Positions 42,889 to 52,588 of a stretch of 64,000 nt of DNA are shown here, one piece after another. This stretch comes from Mangrovimonas futianensis (GTDB lineage: Bacteria; Bacteroidota; Bacteroidia; Flavobacteriales; Flavobacteriaceae). The translations under genes and the position numbers were made by a program. A model generated the notes under the pieces. It worked only from the letters and a program-made list of their open reading frames with translations, had not been told where the DNA came from and ran no database searches. The DNA is taken from positions 124,001 through 188,000 of the forward strand of contig NZ_JAJJNF010000002.1 of the NCBI RefSeq assembly GCF_021245805.1. The letters run 5' to 3'. Every line of letters starts with the position of its first letter. Within the stretch, counting starts at the first letter, position 1.

Positions 42889-44667
42889 TTATCGCATTTG
42901 TTTATCAACCAAATTAATAGTCTCAGCCGCCTTTTGATAATCCTGCTGCATTTCAACCTGTGTTATGGGCGTATATCTTGCCAATTCACAGTTATGTAAA
43001 ATCTGCATAAAGCTTAAAACAGTTGGTTCTTCTACACCTTTTTCCTGCAACAGAGCTTGAATTTTTTCTTTACTCATATCACTGGTTTCAATACTCAATT
43101 TTGCTTTTAGGTAATTATGTAAAGCTTTTTCCAGAGCAATGTAAAATGCTTCTTTATTACCAAGAGATTTTTTGGCTTCTCCCAAATACCGTTTGGCCAA
43201 TTTATCTGCTTGTCTCAAGCGATTTCCTACCACATCGGCACGACGCTCATCGGCTTTCCGTCTAAACACTATAGCCAATGGAATGGCCAATAAAGGCGCT
43301 AACAATAATGCCCAAAAACCATTCGAGCCAAAAAAATCATCCCCTTCAATTGGGCTTAAACTTGTATCTGTCTTTATAAAAGCTAAGTGATTTCCTTTTG
43401 TTTTTACTTCCTGTTTGTTGGCATTAACAGATGTAATCGCATTATCAGAAGAAGAATTATTAGTTGGTCCATCAATCACACTAATCAATATTTCACCAGA
43501 AGACACCTCCTTATATGATTTTGTTTTTAAGTCAAAATATGAAAAGGAAATACTTGGAATAGGGTACTTTCCTTTGTACTGAGGCACGATGGTATAGGTA
43601 TCTGAAATGCTTCCGTTCATTCCTAATTTTTCATCTGTCCTAACATTTTCATCATGTTCTGGTTCATACACCTCCAAAGAACTAGGGAAAGTAGGTTTTG
43701 GAATTTCAAACAACTTTAGGTTTCCTTTTCCTTTTACCTCTAATTTCGCTCTAAAGGATTCGGAAGCATTCAACTCGGTTTTTGAAGTAACTACTGCAAA
43801 ATCGAACTCTCCAACAGCTCCGGTGAAATTAGCTGGTTTCCCTTCTTCAGGTAAAGGTTTTACCCTTATGGTTTTACTTCCAGCATAAATGGTTTTATGC
43901 ACTTGGGTCATTAAACGACTCCCAAAAATATCCCTTCTATTAGTTGGTACCTCAATGGTGATATCCAAGCTTAAAGGTTCGATTTCCAGTTTTCCTAATT
44001 TCTGAGGGTATAAAACAGTTTTTCTTAAAACGACATAACGATAAGGTTCTCCTTTATAGGATCCATTTTGAACTTTTGGCACCTTAATATCAATGTTCTG
44101 ACTCCAGAAGTCACTGTATTTGGGGCTCTCTATTTCACGCCAATTACTAACCCCTGTGTTGGCTGAAACATACAACCTATATTCTACGGTAATGCCTTCA
44201 TTCAAATAAGGGTCTGTTTTGGAAACCTCGGCCACCAAATGAATATTTTCAGAAGCAATGTAATCTGCATTATTACCATCTTTAGGCTTATCAACAGCCT
44301 TGGTAACCTTGACTTTTACTGGTGTTGTTTTATAAATTTCACCATCAATTTCTATAGTTGCTTGTTTGATTGTGAAGGTTCCCAAACCTTTAGGAGCTAA
44401 ATAAAAACTATAGGTTTTACTGAAAGATTTCTTTCCGTTCACCCAAGAATGACTTACTGCTTGGTTAGGTCCGCCTACAACCATAAAGTTGTCAAAGTTT
44501 GGAGGATTGAAATTGTCACCATCCTTGTTCATCTCAAAGTCCACCCTAAGACGTTCATTGACCCCTAAGGCGGTTTTACTTACCTTGGCCTCAAACGTTA
44601 CTTGAGCTGTAGCAAAGCCAGTAGAAAGTAGAAAAAGTAGAACTGATATGTACTTTAATGTTTTCAT
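42889..44667 (-). CDS. batD: BatD, exported oxygen-tolerance protein
   Basis: The 592-residue product has a signal peptide (KYISVLLFLLSTGFATA). A long beta-rich periplasmic part follows (VNERLRVDFEMNKDGDNFNPP, ASESFRAKLEVKGKGNLKLFEIP), with one membrane helix near FWALLLAPLLAIPLAIVF and a cytoplasmic helical tail. This is the BatD family. The ATG at 44667 is preferred; an earlier start at 44700 would overlap batC by 7 nt and place 11 polar residues before the signal. Confidence 0.92.
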   Translation of the reverse strand: MKTLKYISVLLFLLSTGFATAQVTFEAKVSKTALGVNERLRVDFEMNKDGDNFNPPNFDNFMVVGGPNQAVSHSWVNGKKSFSKTYSFYLAPKGLGTFTIKQATIEIDGEIYKTTPVKVKVTKAVDKPKDGNNADYIASENIHLVAEVSKTDPYLNEGITVEYRLYVSANTGVSNWREIESPKYSDFWSQNIDIKVPKVQNGSYKGEPYRYVVLRKTVLYPQKLGKLEIEPLSLDITIEVPTNRRDIFGSRLMTQVHKTIYAGSKTIRVKPLPEEGKPANFTGAVGEFDFAVVTSKTELNASESFRAKLEVKGKGNLKLFEIPKPTFPSSLEVYEPEHDENVRTDEKLGMNGSISDTYTIVPQYKGKYPIPSISFSYFDLKTKSYKEVSSGEILISVIDGPTNNSSSDNAITSVNANKQEVKTKGNHLAFIKTDTSLSPIEGDDFFGSNGFWALLLAPLLAIPLAIVFRRKADERRADVVGNRLRQADKLAKRYLGEAKKSLGNKEAFYIALEKALHNYLKAKLSIETSDMSKEKIQALLQEKGVEEPTVLSFMQILHNCELARYTPITQVEMQQDYQKAAETINLVDKQMR

Positions 44668-44693
44668 GGATTTTGCTTCATTTATCATCTTCA

Positions 44694-45569
44694 TTACCAA
44701 TCTTTATCTGTTGGGACTTTTACGCCCTTCTGCTTTTCAGCATTCATTTTTTCCTGAACCTTTTGTTCTTGATTATTCATAGCCTCTAGCAGGTTTTTAA
44801 TTTGCTGAGGAGATAACTGTCCTGGTTGTGGTTGAGGCGGTTTTTGATCCTTTTGATCATCTCCTTTGCCTTCATCTTGTTTATCATCCTTAGGCTGGCC
44901 TTCATCATCCTTCTGATCGTCTCCATCTTTCTTTTCTTGGTCACCCTCATCCTTTTGATCTTGATCTTGATCACCTTCTTGGTCTTTATTCTCTTGATCT
45001 TGTTGATCCTGATTTTGTTGATCCTGATTTTGATCTTGATTCTGATCTTGATTTTGATCTTGATTTTGGTCCTTATTATCGTCTTGATCTTGATTTTGAT
45101 CCTGCTGTTGTTTAGCACATTCTTTAGCTAACGCGAGGTTATATCTGGTTTCATCATCCTTAGGATCATTTCTTAAGGCACTTTTAAAGGCTTCTACGGC
45201 TTCCTTACACTTTTCATTCTTCATCAAAATATTACCGATATTATGAAATGCTCTGTGCTTTTCCTCCTTTGAAGTCGCCTTTTTTACAGCTTCCTGCAAT
45301 CTGAAAAGAGCCTCATCCATGTTGCCGTTTTGATAGTAAGAGGTCCCCAGGTTATAGGATGCGGCAACATTGCTGGATTTTTTGGAAATAGCCTTTCTAT
45401 ACTCCATTTCTGCAGCGGTATAATCATCACTTCCTAAATATTCATTACCGTTATAAACCATATCATTAGACTGCTCTAAATCTAAAGCTTCCTTTTTCTC
45501 CTGCTCTTTATTTTGAGCCAGCCCAACGGTGGTAAATACTAAAAATATGTAGGTAATAATCCGGTTCAT
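44694..45569 (-). CDS. batC: BatC, TPR protein with a long D/Q/K-rich tract
   Basis: The 291-residue product has a signal peptide (IFLVFTTVGLAQ) and TPR motifs at about 35-150 (AAEMEYRKAISKKSSN, EALFRLQEAVKKATS, CKEAVEAFKSALRNDPKDD). A low-complexity tract at about 152-245 is made mostly of D, Q, N and K (repeated DQNQ), followed by QPGQLSPQQIKNLLEAMNNQEQKVQ. The TPR part may assemble the vWA proteins. The acidic tract is typical of BatC, but its length is likely variable between strains. Confidence 0.92.
   Translation of the reverse strand: MNRIITYIFLVFTTVGLAQNKEQEKKEALDLEQSNDMVYNGNEYLGSDDYTAAEMEYRKAISKKSSNVAASYNLGTSYYQNGNMDEALFRLQEAVKKATSKEEKHRAFHNIGNILMKNEKCKEAVEAFKSALRNDPKDDETRYNLALAKECAKQQQDQNQDQDDNKDQNQDQNQDQNQDQNQDQQNQDQQDQENKDQEGDQDQDQKDEGDQEKKDGDDQKDDEGQPKDDKQDEGKGDDQKDQKPPQPQPGQLSPQQIKNLLEAMNNQEQKVQEKMNAEKQKGVKVPTDKDW
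44954..45112. repeat. Degenerate 6-bp tandem repeat inside batC
   Basis: This region is made of imperfect hexamers of the type GATCTT, GATTTT and GATCCT. On the coding strand they give the repeated DQNQDQ residues of BatC. Other frames stay open as well because the unit has no stop codon in them. Slippage here would alter the protein by whole residue pairs. Confidence 0.8.
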
Positions 45570-45658
45570 TTAACGTGTCATTTCTTTAATTTAGGCTTTA
45601 AATAACAGACGAATATAGCAAACAGATGATTTGATGACAGTTAAAAAATTTATAAAAG

Positions 45659-46696
45659 TTAAAGGTTTTCATTAAAGAGATTTAAACGTTTTAGCCATTC
45701 TGTCTTACGTTCCAAAAGGAAAATATCAATAAAAAGCAATAAAATGGCTGCTGCCAAAAACCATTGAAATTGGTCTTTGAAATCGGCAAATTGTTTCGAC
45801 TCAAATTCCTTTTTATCCATTTTATTCAATTCGTCAGAAATCTTTTCTACAACCTCAGTTGTATTTTCCCCGTGAATATATTCTCCATTTCCTTCAGATG
45901 CAATATTCTTTAGGGTTTCTTCATTTAAACGGGTAATAACAGTTTCCCCATTACTATCTTTTTTATACTCTTGAACGATACCATTTCTTTTAATAGGAAT
46001 TGGACCTCCCTTTACGTCGCCAACACCTATGGTGAATATGCGTATTCCTTGTTCTGAAGCTTCTTCTGCGGCACGCTCTGCGCCTTCGCCATGATCTTCC
46101 CCATCAGAAATGATGATTAAAACCCTGTTGGTTTGGTCTTCGTCATCGTAATAGGTTTTCGCCAGCTCAATAGCTTCATTGATGGCTGTTCCCTGTGACG
46201 ACATCATATTAGTGTTCATGTTTTGAAGAAACATTTTTGCAGAAGCATAATCAGTCGTTATGGGGAGTTGCGGATAAGCATTCCCGGCATAGGCAATAAT
46301 TCCGATGCGGTCACTAGCTAAATTATTGATAATTTGAGTAACCAGCTGCTTGGTTTTCAGTAACCTGTTTGGAGCAATGTCTTCTGCCAACATACTTTTT
46401 GAAACATCTATAGCAAAAACCACATCTACCCCTTCACGTTTAACTGTTTCTAGTTTGGTGCCAATTTTAGGATTGACCAAAGCAATCACCAAAAAAGCAA
46501 AAGCCAAACAAAGCAAAAATAGCTTTAAGGCCGATTTAAATAAAGATTGATTGGGACTTAGTCTCTTAAGTAAAGCCTTATCTGCAAACTTATTCCCTGC
46601 TCTTTTTTTCCAAAGTTGCAACAACAAGAAAAACAAAACCAATACTGGTATTACCAGTAAGCCCCAAAACCATATTTTTTCTTCTAATTGAAACAT
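45659..46696 (-). CDS. batB: BatB, von Willebrand factor A membrane protein
   Basis: The 345-residue product has two N-terminal membrane helices (about 9-28 and 57-75). A vWA domain follows with the MIDAS motif DVSKS (D97, S99, S101) and later SSQGTAINEAIE and ISDGEDHGEGAE, and a C-terminal membrane helix (WFLAAAILLLFIDIFLL). Metal-dependent protein binding is expected on the periplasmic side. It directly abuts batA with no spacer. Confidence 0.93.
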   Translation of the reverse strand: MFQLEEKIWFWGLLVIPVLVLFFLLLQLWKKRAGNKFADKALLKRLSPNQSLFKSALKLFLLCLAFAFLVIALVNPKIGTKLETVKREGVDVVFAIDVSKSMLAEDIAPNRLLKTKQLVTQIINNLASDRIGIIAYAGNAYPQLPITTDYASAKMFLQNMNTNMMSSQGTAINEAIELAKTYYDDEDQTNRVLIIISDGEDHGEGAERAAEEASEQGIRIFTIGVGDVKGGPIPIKRNGIVQEYKKDSNGETVITRLNEETLKNIASEGNGEYIHGENTTEVVEKISDELNKMDKKEFESKQFADFKDQFQWFLAAAILLLFIDIFLLERKTEWLKRLNLFNENL

Positions 46697-47704
46697 CTAC
46701 ACAAAACTTCTATAAACTGTTATTCTTAATAACCATTCAACCATCAACAACAAAGCAGCCAACAATACCAATGGACGAAACATTTCTTGATAATTATAGA
46801 ATTTAAACTCTTCTATCTCTGTTTTTTCCAATTTATTGATCTCTTCATAGATCTCTGTTAGCTTTTCATTATTGGTTGCTCTAAAGTACCTTCCGCCAGT
46901 TACTTTGGCTATATCTTTTAAAAGTTCTTCATCTATTTCAACCTGTACTCTACCATATTGAAAATTACCATTAGGTAAGATTTGCACAGGTGAAAGCGCC
47001 ATTCCATTGCTTCCCAATCCTATGGTATATACCTTTATACCATATTCTACCGCCAATTCACTTGCTATTTTTGGATCAATAAAACCGGTATTGTTCACAC
47101 CATCGGTTAAAAGAATAATAACCTTACTTTGAGCCTTACTATCCTTTAATCGGTTTACTGAAGTGGCCAATCCCATTCCTATAGCTGTCCCCGATTCGAT
47201 CACCTTGTTGTATTTGATGTCTTCCAAGGAGCGTAAAACAATCGCTTTATCACTTGTAATTGGCGTTTTTGTATAACTCTCACCTGCATATTCCACCAAG
47301 CCAATTCGGTCATTCGGTCGCTCCTTTATGAATTGAGCTGCTACACTTTTTAATGCTTCCAATCTGTTTGGTCTCAAATCCTTAGCCAACATACTTGCAG
47401 AAACGTCTATCGCCATAACAATATCGATTCCTCGTGTCGTTTTGGTTTTGGTTGAAACATCTACAGTTCTTGGTCTAGCCATAGCCGTAATAACCAGAGC
47501 CAAGGCAGCCAACCTTAAAAGAATAAGAATGTGTTTGGTTTTTGGCAACCAGGAATTAGCCACTTTAAAACCTTTCAAACTTGAAATCTTTAACTCTGCT
47601 GTTTGCCTTTTATAGGTAAAAATATACCACGCCAATGCTATTGGCAGTAGCAATAGCAACCAAAAAAACTCTTTATTTTGAAACTCAAATCCCTCAAACA
47701 TCAT
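46697..47704 (-). CDS. batA: BatA, von Willebrand factor A membrane protein
   Basis: The 335-residue product has the same layout as BatB: helices at about 15-30 and 58-76, a vWA domain with the MIDAS motif DVSAS (D100, S102, S104), ESGTAIGMGLAT and LTDGVNNTGFID, and a final hydrophobic helix. It overlaps the preceding gene by 4 nt. BatA and BatB are thought to form a membrane complex with the other Bat proteins; the exact role in oxygen tolerance or envelope integrity is not settled. Confidence 0.93.
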   Translation of the reverse strand: MMFEGFEFQNKEFFWLLLLLPIALAWYIFTYKRQTAELKISSLKGFKVANSWLPKTKHILILLRLAALALVITAMARPRTVDVSTKTKTTRGIDIVMAIDVSASMLAKDLRPNRLEALKSVAAQFIKERPNDRIGLVEYAGESYTKTPITSDKAIVLRSLEDIKYNKVIESGTAIGMGLATSVNRLKDSKAQSKVIILLTDGVNNTGFIDPKIASELAVEYGIKVYTIGLGSNGMALSPVQILPNGNFQYGRVQVEIDEELLKDIAKVTGGRYFRATNNEKLTEIYEEINKLEKTEIEEFKFYNYQEMFRPLVLLAALLLMVEWLLRITVYRSFV

Positions 47705-49386
47705 TCAGGCTTTTTTAATTCAATGGAACCAATTACTCTATTGGCAATCTTCTCGGCATATTCTTGGTTTTGTGGCCAAGTAATCAATATTTGCTGTAAT
47801 ACCGCATTATTCTCAGCTACAAATAAGAACAAAGAATAATTCATTTCTTTCCCCGACACGTTGAATGTCCCATGTACATTCAATCCTTCGGCTCCATTTG
47901 GGGTCGTATATTTATCTTGCTTGGTAAGGATATTAGTAGCTCCTTTATCTTCGAATCCCTTCATTATTTTTTCGCCTGCAGCATTCAAGTCAATTTCTGG
48001 ATTGCTAGGAGTCTGTTGCCCTTGTTGTGGTTGCATCCCCTGTGGCTGCTGTCCTTGATTCTGATTAACGGTCGTACTAACAGACACTCCTAAATCTTCA
48101 ACCGAACCATAAGTAAAGGTTGTGGTTTTGGTCATGATACTGTCATCTGTATCTTTATCTATCCTTTTTAAAACTTCTGGTGTCGAAATATAAACAGGTG
48201 GAACCCCATAAGCACTATCAACCCATTCACCTTCCATAAGCTCCAAATGGCTATTTTGAAACAACTTATCTTTCACGTAACTGAAGCCATACTTCAAACC
48301 GAAACCAACAAATATCAAAACAATAAAGGCTCCTATCGCTCCGGCCAAAGTCCATTGTTTTTTACGCTTTAATTTGCGCTCTTGCTCCAGTTTATATTGT
48401 TCATCCATGAGCTTTTCTTCTTCAGAAGGCTCTGGAAGGGCTTCTTTAACATGATCAATCTCCAAATCAACAGTTTGCCTATCCAACTTGGCCAATTCCT
48501 TATCTGGCTCAGACTTGGCAAATTTCACCAAATCAGCCCTTTTTAAAATGGACTCCAAGTTTTTTATTGTTTCAGCACTTAAATCAATTTGATTCCCATC
48601 CTTTAAAAGTCGTAATCTGTTGATCAACTCATCAGTCGTACTTTCTAAGGCGTGGTCATATACTTTTTCATCCAAATAATTCCTGATGGCCAAAGTCAAT
48701 TCAGAATAATATTGCTTGTATTCCGAATTTTCCAAATACGGACTTTCTTCCAGTTTCTTTAAAGCCAACTTGGCACGATCATAAGGTGGAAGTAAAGCAA
48801 TTTTCTCTTCTTCGGTCAATGGTTTTTTTCTGAAGAAAAACCAATAAGCCAAAGCACCAAGGACCACAATAACAGCTAGTATAATCAAAAGGGTTTGCAA
48901 CCAATTACTACTAGGCTTTTTAACCTCAATTAGCGGCTTGATATCATAAAGTCCTTGCTTTGTTGTATCTATTTGAATGTTGTTGACCTCAACTTTTAGG
49001 GAATCTGTAAAATAGGATTTACTACCTACAACTATTTTTTGCTTCGGAATGAAATAGGTTCCCGAGTCAAATTGGGTCAACCCATATTTTTTAATTAATT
49101 CAAAATTGGCGTCCTTTTTTATGGTGTCCACCGCATAAGACTCAATCATCTCAAGAGGCTTGAAGGATTGCCCTTCTGGGAAAAGAACCAAATCTTCAGG
49201 ACCACTTTCAACCTTAATTTGATAGGTGATTTGTTCCCCAATTTTAATGGAGGTGGAATCTATGGAGGAGGTAACTTGTCCCATGGTAAACCATGAAGTA
49301 AGTACCAATAAAAAAGAAAAAACAGGCTTTAAAACTCGAGCTCGCCTATTTTTAAGATACTTTTTATCCAACCAATCTTTACACAT
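47701..49386 (-). CDS. Bat-operon membrane protein with DUF4381-like region
   Basis: The 561-residue product has a signal peptide and a BatD-like beta domain (SSIDSTSIKIGEQITYQIKVE). A membrane helix follows (about 160-183), then a cytoplasmic DUF4381-like helical region (YKQYYSELTLAIRNYLDEKVYDHALE). A second helix (about 345-366) leads to a C-terminal periplasmic domain of about 190 residues preceded by a Q-rich linker. Proteins of this place in the operon help bridge MoxR-DUF58 and the vWA pair. The C-terminal extension is longer than I expect for DUF4381 proteins. Confidence 0.85.
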   Translation of the reverse strand: MCKDWLDKKYLKNRRARVLKPVFSFLLVLTSWFTMGQVTSSIDSTSIKIGEQITYQIKVESGPEDLVLFPEGQSFKPLEMIESYAVDTIKKDANFELIKKYGLTQFDSGTYFIPKQKIVVGSKSYFTDSLKVEVNNIQIDTTKQGLYDIKPLIEVKKPSSNWLQTLLIILAVIVVLGALAYWFFFRKKPLTEEEKIALLPPYDRAKLALKKLEESPYLENSEYKQYYSELTLAIRNYLDEKVYDHALESTTDELINRLRLLKDGNQIDLSAETIKNLESILKRADLVKFAKSEPDKELAKLDRQTVDLEIDHVKEALPEPSEEEKLMDEQYKLEQERKLKRKKQWTLAGAIGAFIVLIFVGFGLKYGFSYVKDKLFQNSHLELMEGEWVDSAYGVPPVYISTPEVLKRIDKDTDDSIMTKTTTFTYGSVEDLGVSVSTTVNQNQGQQPQGMQPQQGQQTPSNPEIDLNAAGEKIMKGFEDKGATNILTKQDKYTTPNGAEGLNVHGTFNVSGKEMNYSLFLFVAENNAVLQQILITWPQNQEYAEKIANRVIGSIELKKPE

Positions 49387-49387
49387 T

Positions 49388-50254
49388 CTATCCTCTTCTT
49401 TTGAAATATCCTAATAATTTTTTCACATAGCTTTCATCGGTTCGGCAACTTAAACTGCCTGCACCAGATTTGGCAAAACTGTCTTTATAATAGTTTACCT
49501 TGTCGTGGTAATACGCTTCGTATTGCCTTCTTACCGATTTGGAAGACGTATTTACCAACATCATCTCTCCCGTTTCCCCATCTTGCATTTGAACCATTCC
49601 CAGATTAGGAATACTTTCCTCACGCTGGTCATAAACGCGTATCCCTGTAACATCATGGCGCCCAGACACAATCTTTAGGGTACGCTGATAATCATCTGAT
49701 ATAAAATCACTCAAAACAAACACAATGGCCTTCTTTTTCATCACATTGGATAAAAACTTTAAAGCTTCAGAAATATTGGTTTGCTTGCTTTTAGGTTCAA
49801 ATTCTATGAGTTCCCTGATAATTCTTAAAACGTGAGACCTACCTTTTTTGGGCGGAATGTAAAGTTCAACATCCTCTGAAAATAAAATCAGCCCAATCTT
49901 GTCATTGTTCTGGGTAGCAGAAAACGCCAAAGTAGCGGCGATTTCGGTAACGACTTCATTTTTAAATTGCTGACTGGTACCGAACATTTCAGAACCTGAA
50001 ATATCCACCATTAACATCATGGTTAGTTCACGTTCCTCTTCAAACACCTTCACGTAAGGTTCATTGTATCGTGCCGTCACATTCCAATCAATACTTCTTA
50101 CATCATCCCCAAATTGATATTGGCGAACTTCAGAAAAAGTCATACCACGACCTTTGAAGGTAGAGTGATATTCCCCCCCAAAAATGTGATCAGACAACCT
50201 ACGTGTCTTGATTTCTATTTTACGTACCTTTTTAAGTAATTCCTTCGTATCCAT
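49388..50254 (-). CDS. DUF58 protein of the MoxR-Bat operon
   Basis: The 288-residue cytoplasmic product shows the DUF58 hallmark near residues 40-70 (FSEVRQYQFGDDVRSIDWNVTARYNEPYVK). A vWA-like fold follows with MLMVDISGSEMFG, which contains a MIDAS-type DISGS, and LSDFISDDY. MoxR ATPases are usually paired with DUF58 partners. It lies 1 nt before the DUF4381-like gene. Confidence 0.94.
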   Translation of the reverse strand: MDTKELLKKVRKIEIKTRRLSDHIFGGEYHSTFKGRGMTFSEVRQYQFGDDVRSIDWNVTARYNEPYVKVFEEERELTMMLMVDISGSEMFGTSQQFKNEVVTEIAATLAFSATQNNDKIGLILFSEDVELYIPPKKGRSHVLRIIRELIEFEPKSKQTNISEALKFLSNVMKKKAIVFVLSDFISDDYQRTLKIVSGRHDVTGIRVYDQREESIPNLGMVQMQDGETGEMMLVNTSSKSVRRQYEAYYHDKVNYYKDSFAKSGAGSLSCRTDESYVKKLLGYFKRRG

Positions 50255-50319
50255 AAATTAGTCCTCAAGTTTAAAGCCCTTAATAACTGAAATGAAAAAG
50301 ACTTGGCTTTAGACTTCCA

Positions 50320-51330
50320 TTAAGGTACCTCTACCTCATTTACTATTTTATTGATAATATCTACAGAAGTAATGTTTTCGGCTTCGGCCTCATAGGTAAT
50401 ACCTATTCTGTGACGCAACACATCATGAACAACAGCTCTTACATCTTCAGGAATCACATAACCACGGTGTTTTAAGAAAGCATAACATTTGGCAGCTGTT
50501 GCCAAATTGATACTACCACGCGGAGAGGCCCCGAAGGAGATAAGCGGTTTTAAATCTGAAAGTTTATATTTCTCTGGGAAACGTGTCGCAAAGATGATAT
50601 CGAGTATATATTTTTCAATTTTCTCATCCATGTAAACCTCACGAACTGCTTGTTGTGCACGTAAGATTTGATCTATTGAAACAACTGCATTTACTTTTTC
50701 AAAAGCCCCTTTTAAATTGGCTCTTATAATAAGTTGCTCCTCTGCTTGTAACGGATATTCGATTACAGTTTTCAACATAAAACGGTCTACCTGTGCTTCT
50801 GGAAGCGGGTAAGTACCTTCTTGCTCCACAGGGTTTTGTGTTGCCATTACCAAAAATGGCTTGTCCAGTTTAAAAGTTTCGTCACCAATGGTAACCTGTT
50901 TTTCCTGCATCGCCTCCAATAAGGCAGACTGTACTTTTGCAGGAGCACGGTTAATCTCATCTGCCAAAACAAAATTGGCAAAAATAGGTCCTTTTTTGAT
51001 AGAGAAATCATTCTCCTTCATGTTATATATCAAGGTACCTACTACGTCGGCGGGAAGTAAATCTGGTGTAAACTGAATTCTACTAAAGCTAGCATCTACA
51101 GCCTGAGACAAGGTATTAATCGCTAGTGTTTTTGCTAATCCAGGAACTCCTTCCAACAGAATGTGTCCCTGACCCAACAAACCTATTAACAACCGTTCAA
51201 CCATATGCTTTTGACCCACAATGACCTTATTCATTTCATAGGTCAATAAATCTACAAAAGCACTTTCCCTTTCAATTTTCTCATTGATTGATTTGATGTC
51301 TATGGTGCCTGTTTCTTCCATCATATTCAA
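50320..51330 (-). CDS. MoxR-family AAA+ ATPase
   Basis: The 336-residue product has Walker A GVPGLAKT (61-68), Walker B VLADEIN (121-127), sensor region MATQNPVEQEGTYPLPEAQVDRFM, and the lid domain ending DVLRHRIGI. MoxR ATPases act as chaperones that mature metal-centre or vWA proteins; here the clients are likely BatA/BatB or their complex. It is the first gene of the eight-gene unit. The start among three nearby ATGs is uncertain by up to four residues. Confidence 0.95.
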   Translation of the reverse strand: MNMMEETGTIDIKSINEKIERESAFVDLLTYEMNKVIVGQKHMVERLLIGLLGQGHILLEGVPGLAKTLAINTLSQAVDASFSRIQFTPDLLPADVVGTLIYNMKENDFSIKKGPIFANFVLADEINRAPAKVQSALLEAMQEKQVTIGDETFKLDKPFLVMATQNPVEQEGTYPLPEAQVDRFMLKTVIEYPLQAEEQLIIRANLKGAFEKVNAVVSIDQILRAQQAVREVYMDEKIEKYILDIIFATRFPEKYKLSDLKPLISFGASPRGSINLATAAKCYAFLKHRGYVIPEDVRAVVHDVLRHRIGITYEAEAENITSVDIINKIVNEVEVP

Positions 51331-51420
51331 AATTTAAGCCGTATGTTTTTTTGCTCGTTAAAGAGGTGCAAATTGTTAAAATTTTTATTTTGATGCTGTT
51401 AAGGTAAGGTTAAAAATAAA

Positions 51421-51444
51421 AGAGCAGCAAAGGATTGCTGCTCT
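51421..51444 (-). terminator. Terminator of the DUF4382 gene
   Basis: AGAGCAGCAA and TTGCTGCTCT form a 10-bp stem with a 4-nt loop; the minus-strand continuation is TTTATTTTTA. It lies 27 nt beyond the gene end at 51472. Confidence 0.85.
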
Positions 51445-51471
51445 TTAACATATATTTAAAAGAAACGGATA

Positions 51472-52281
51472 TTACTCTAATACGATAGGGTCTAATTGCG
51501 TTGTGCTCCCTACGGCTACCTCAACGTCTTGAATTTCAATTGGTGTCAATAAGGATTCTGGATCTGGTGTTACAGTTACAATGTAAGTACCTCCGGTTAA
51601 ACCTACCAAAACAAAATTACCGTCTTCATCGGCAAAAGTGGAAACTGTTTCAATACCATTGGTTGCTACAATTTCAGTTTGCACATCATTTTGAATGCTT
51701 CCCGCTATGGCTCCAGTGTCAGCTTCTGTAGTCGCTCTGATGACCGGATGTAAATTGATGTTTCCTGAATTACCTGCTTCTACAATAGAATCATCAACGT
51801 CAAAATCCAATAAAAAGGTATAGTGGATATTTGGCTCTAATGTATGGTTCACTTGAATTTTCAATCCTGATTGTTGTGCACTAGGCGTATTTAAAGGATG
51901 TGATACACCATCAATAACAATAGTATTTTCATCGCCAAGAATCAATCTGATTTGGTTTAAAGTACCAGCCGGAATGGTGTAATCGTCAACTAAAAGCACA
52001 TTAATACCACCTGTTAGTTCTAATAAGTCATAAATACCAGTATTGATGGCCCCCAAACTTTCCCATCCATCTTCTCCTTCTGATTCATCATTCACTTTGA
52101 CCATGACATCTAGTACCTCTACAAAAACATGCTCATAGTCTCCGGGCTCATCCATTAGTTTAACAGATATTTGAGATGTACTAGCTTGAGGGGTTGAATC
52201 ACCGTCATCATCGCTACATCCCAAAAAGGTAAGAGTTAGTATACTTAATAGTGTTAGTGTAAGTTGTTTGAATCGAATCAT
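51472..52281 (-). CDS. DUF4382 lipoprotein with C-terminal carboxypeptidase-regulatory-like domain
   Basis: The 269-residue product has a lipobox (LTFLGC). The DUF4382 domain follows (about 35-175): QISVKLMDEPGDYEHVFVEVLDVMVKV and GGINVLLVDDYTIPAGTLNQIRLIL. The last 80 residues form a CarboxypepD_reg-like beta sandwich (AGSIQNDVQTEIV, TFADEDGNFVLVGLTGGTYIVTV). Function is unknown; surface adhesion or ligand binding is plausible. The ATG at 52281 gives the lipoprotein signal, 15 codons after an earlier in-frame start. Confidence 0.86.
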   Translation of the reverse strand: MIRFKQLTLTLLSILTLTFLGCSDDDGDSTPQASTSQISVKLMDEPGDYEHVFVEVLDVMVKVNDESEGEDGWESLGAINTGIYDLLELTGGINVLLVDDYTIPAGTLNQIRLILGDENTIVIDGVSHPLNTPSAQQSGLKIQVNHTLEPNIHYTFLLDFDVDDSIVEAGNSGNINLHPVIRATTEADTGAIAGSIQNDVQTEIVATNGIETVSTFADEDGNFVLVGLTGGTYIVTVTPDPESLLTPIEIQDVEVAVGSTTQLDPIVLE

Positions 52282-52588
52282 AAAATTAAATTTGGTTAAA
52301 CTTCGTTTGAAATAATATACGCACAAATCTTCTTAAAAAGACCTTTTTAAAATGTGAAAGTTTGTTAAACCCCAATGAAAACAGGGTGTTTCAGCCGACA
52401 TTTTCCAAAAAACAACTCCGTAAGACCAAAAACAAAAGTACCTTTCCTTTAAGACATAGTAAATTCTGAAAATAGAGATATCTGTATTTGGAAATGTTTA
52501 AAAATCCTATTTTCCTTTTCCTTCCCTATGCTTTTCAAGCCTGATTTAATTATTTTTATGAGAAATTAAACGATCTATTAATAACAAC
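52282..52588. other. Intergenic region between divergent genes
   Basis: About 300 nt without a gene. On the minus strand TACTTTTG (complement of 52433-52440) is a possible -7 box for the DUF4382 gene with a leader of about 150 nt. No clear plus-strand consensus box was found ahead of the SDR gene. Confidence 0.4.

Noticed and set aside
44954..45112. Regular repeat that might be a CRISPR or satellite array
   Set aside because: The unit is 6 bp, degenerate and in frame with the D/Q-rich part of BatC. There are no spacers and no cas genes in the window.
44786..45131. Long open frames in other frames of batC, on both strands (I/K-rich and L/I-rich peptides)
   Set aside because: They exist only because the hexamer repeat has no stop codons in these frames; their composition is repetitive and they lie wholly inside the well-supported batC gene.
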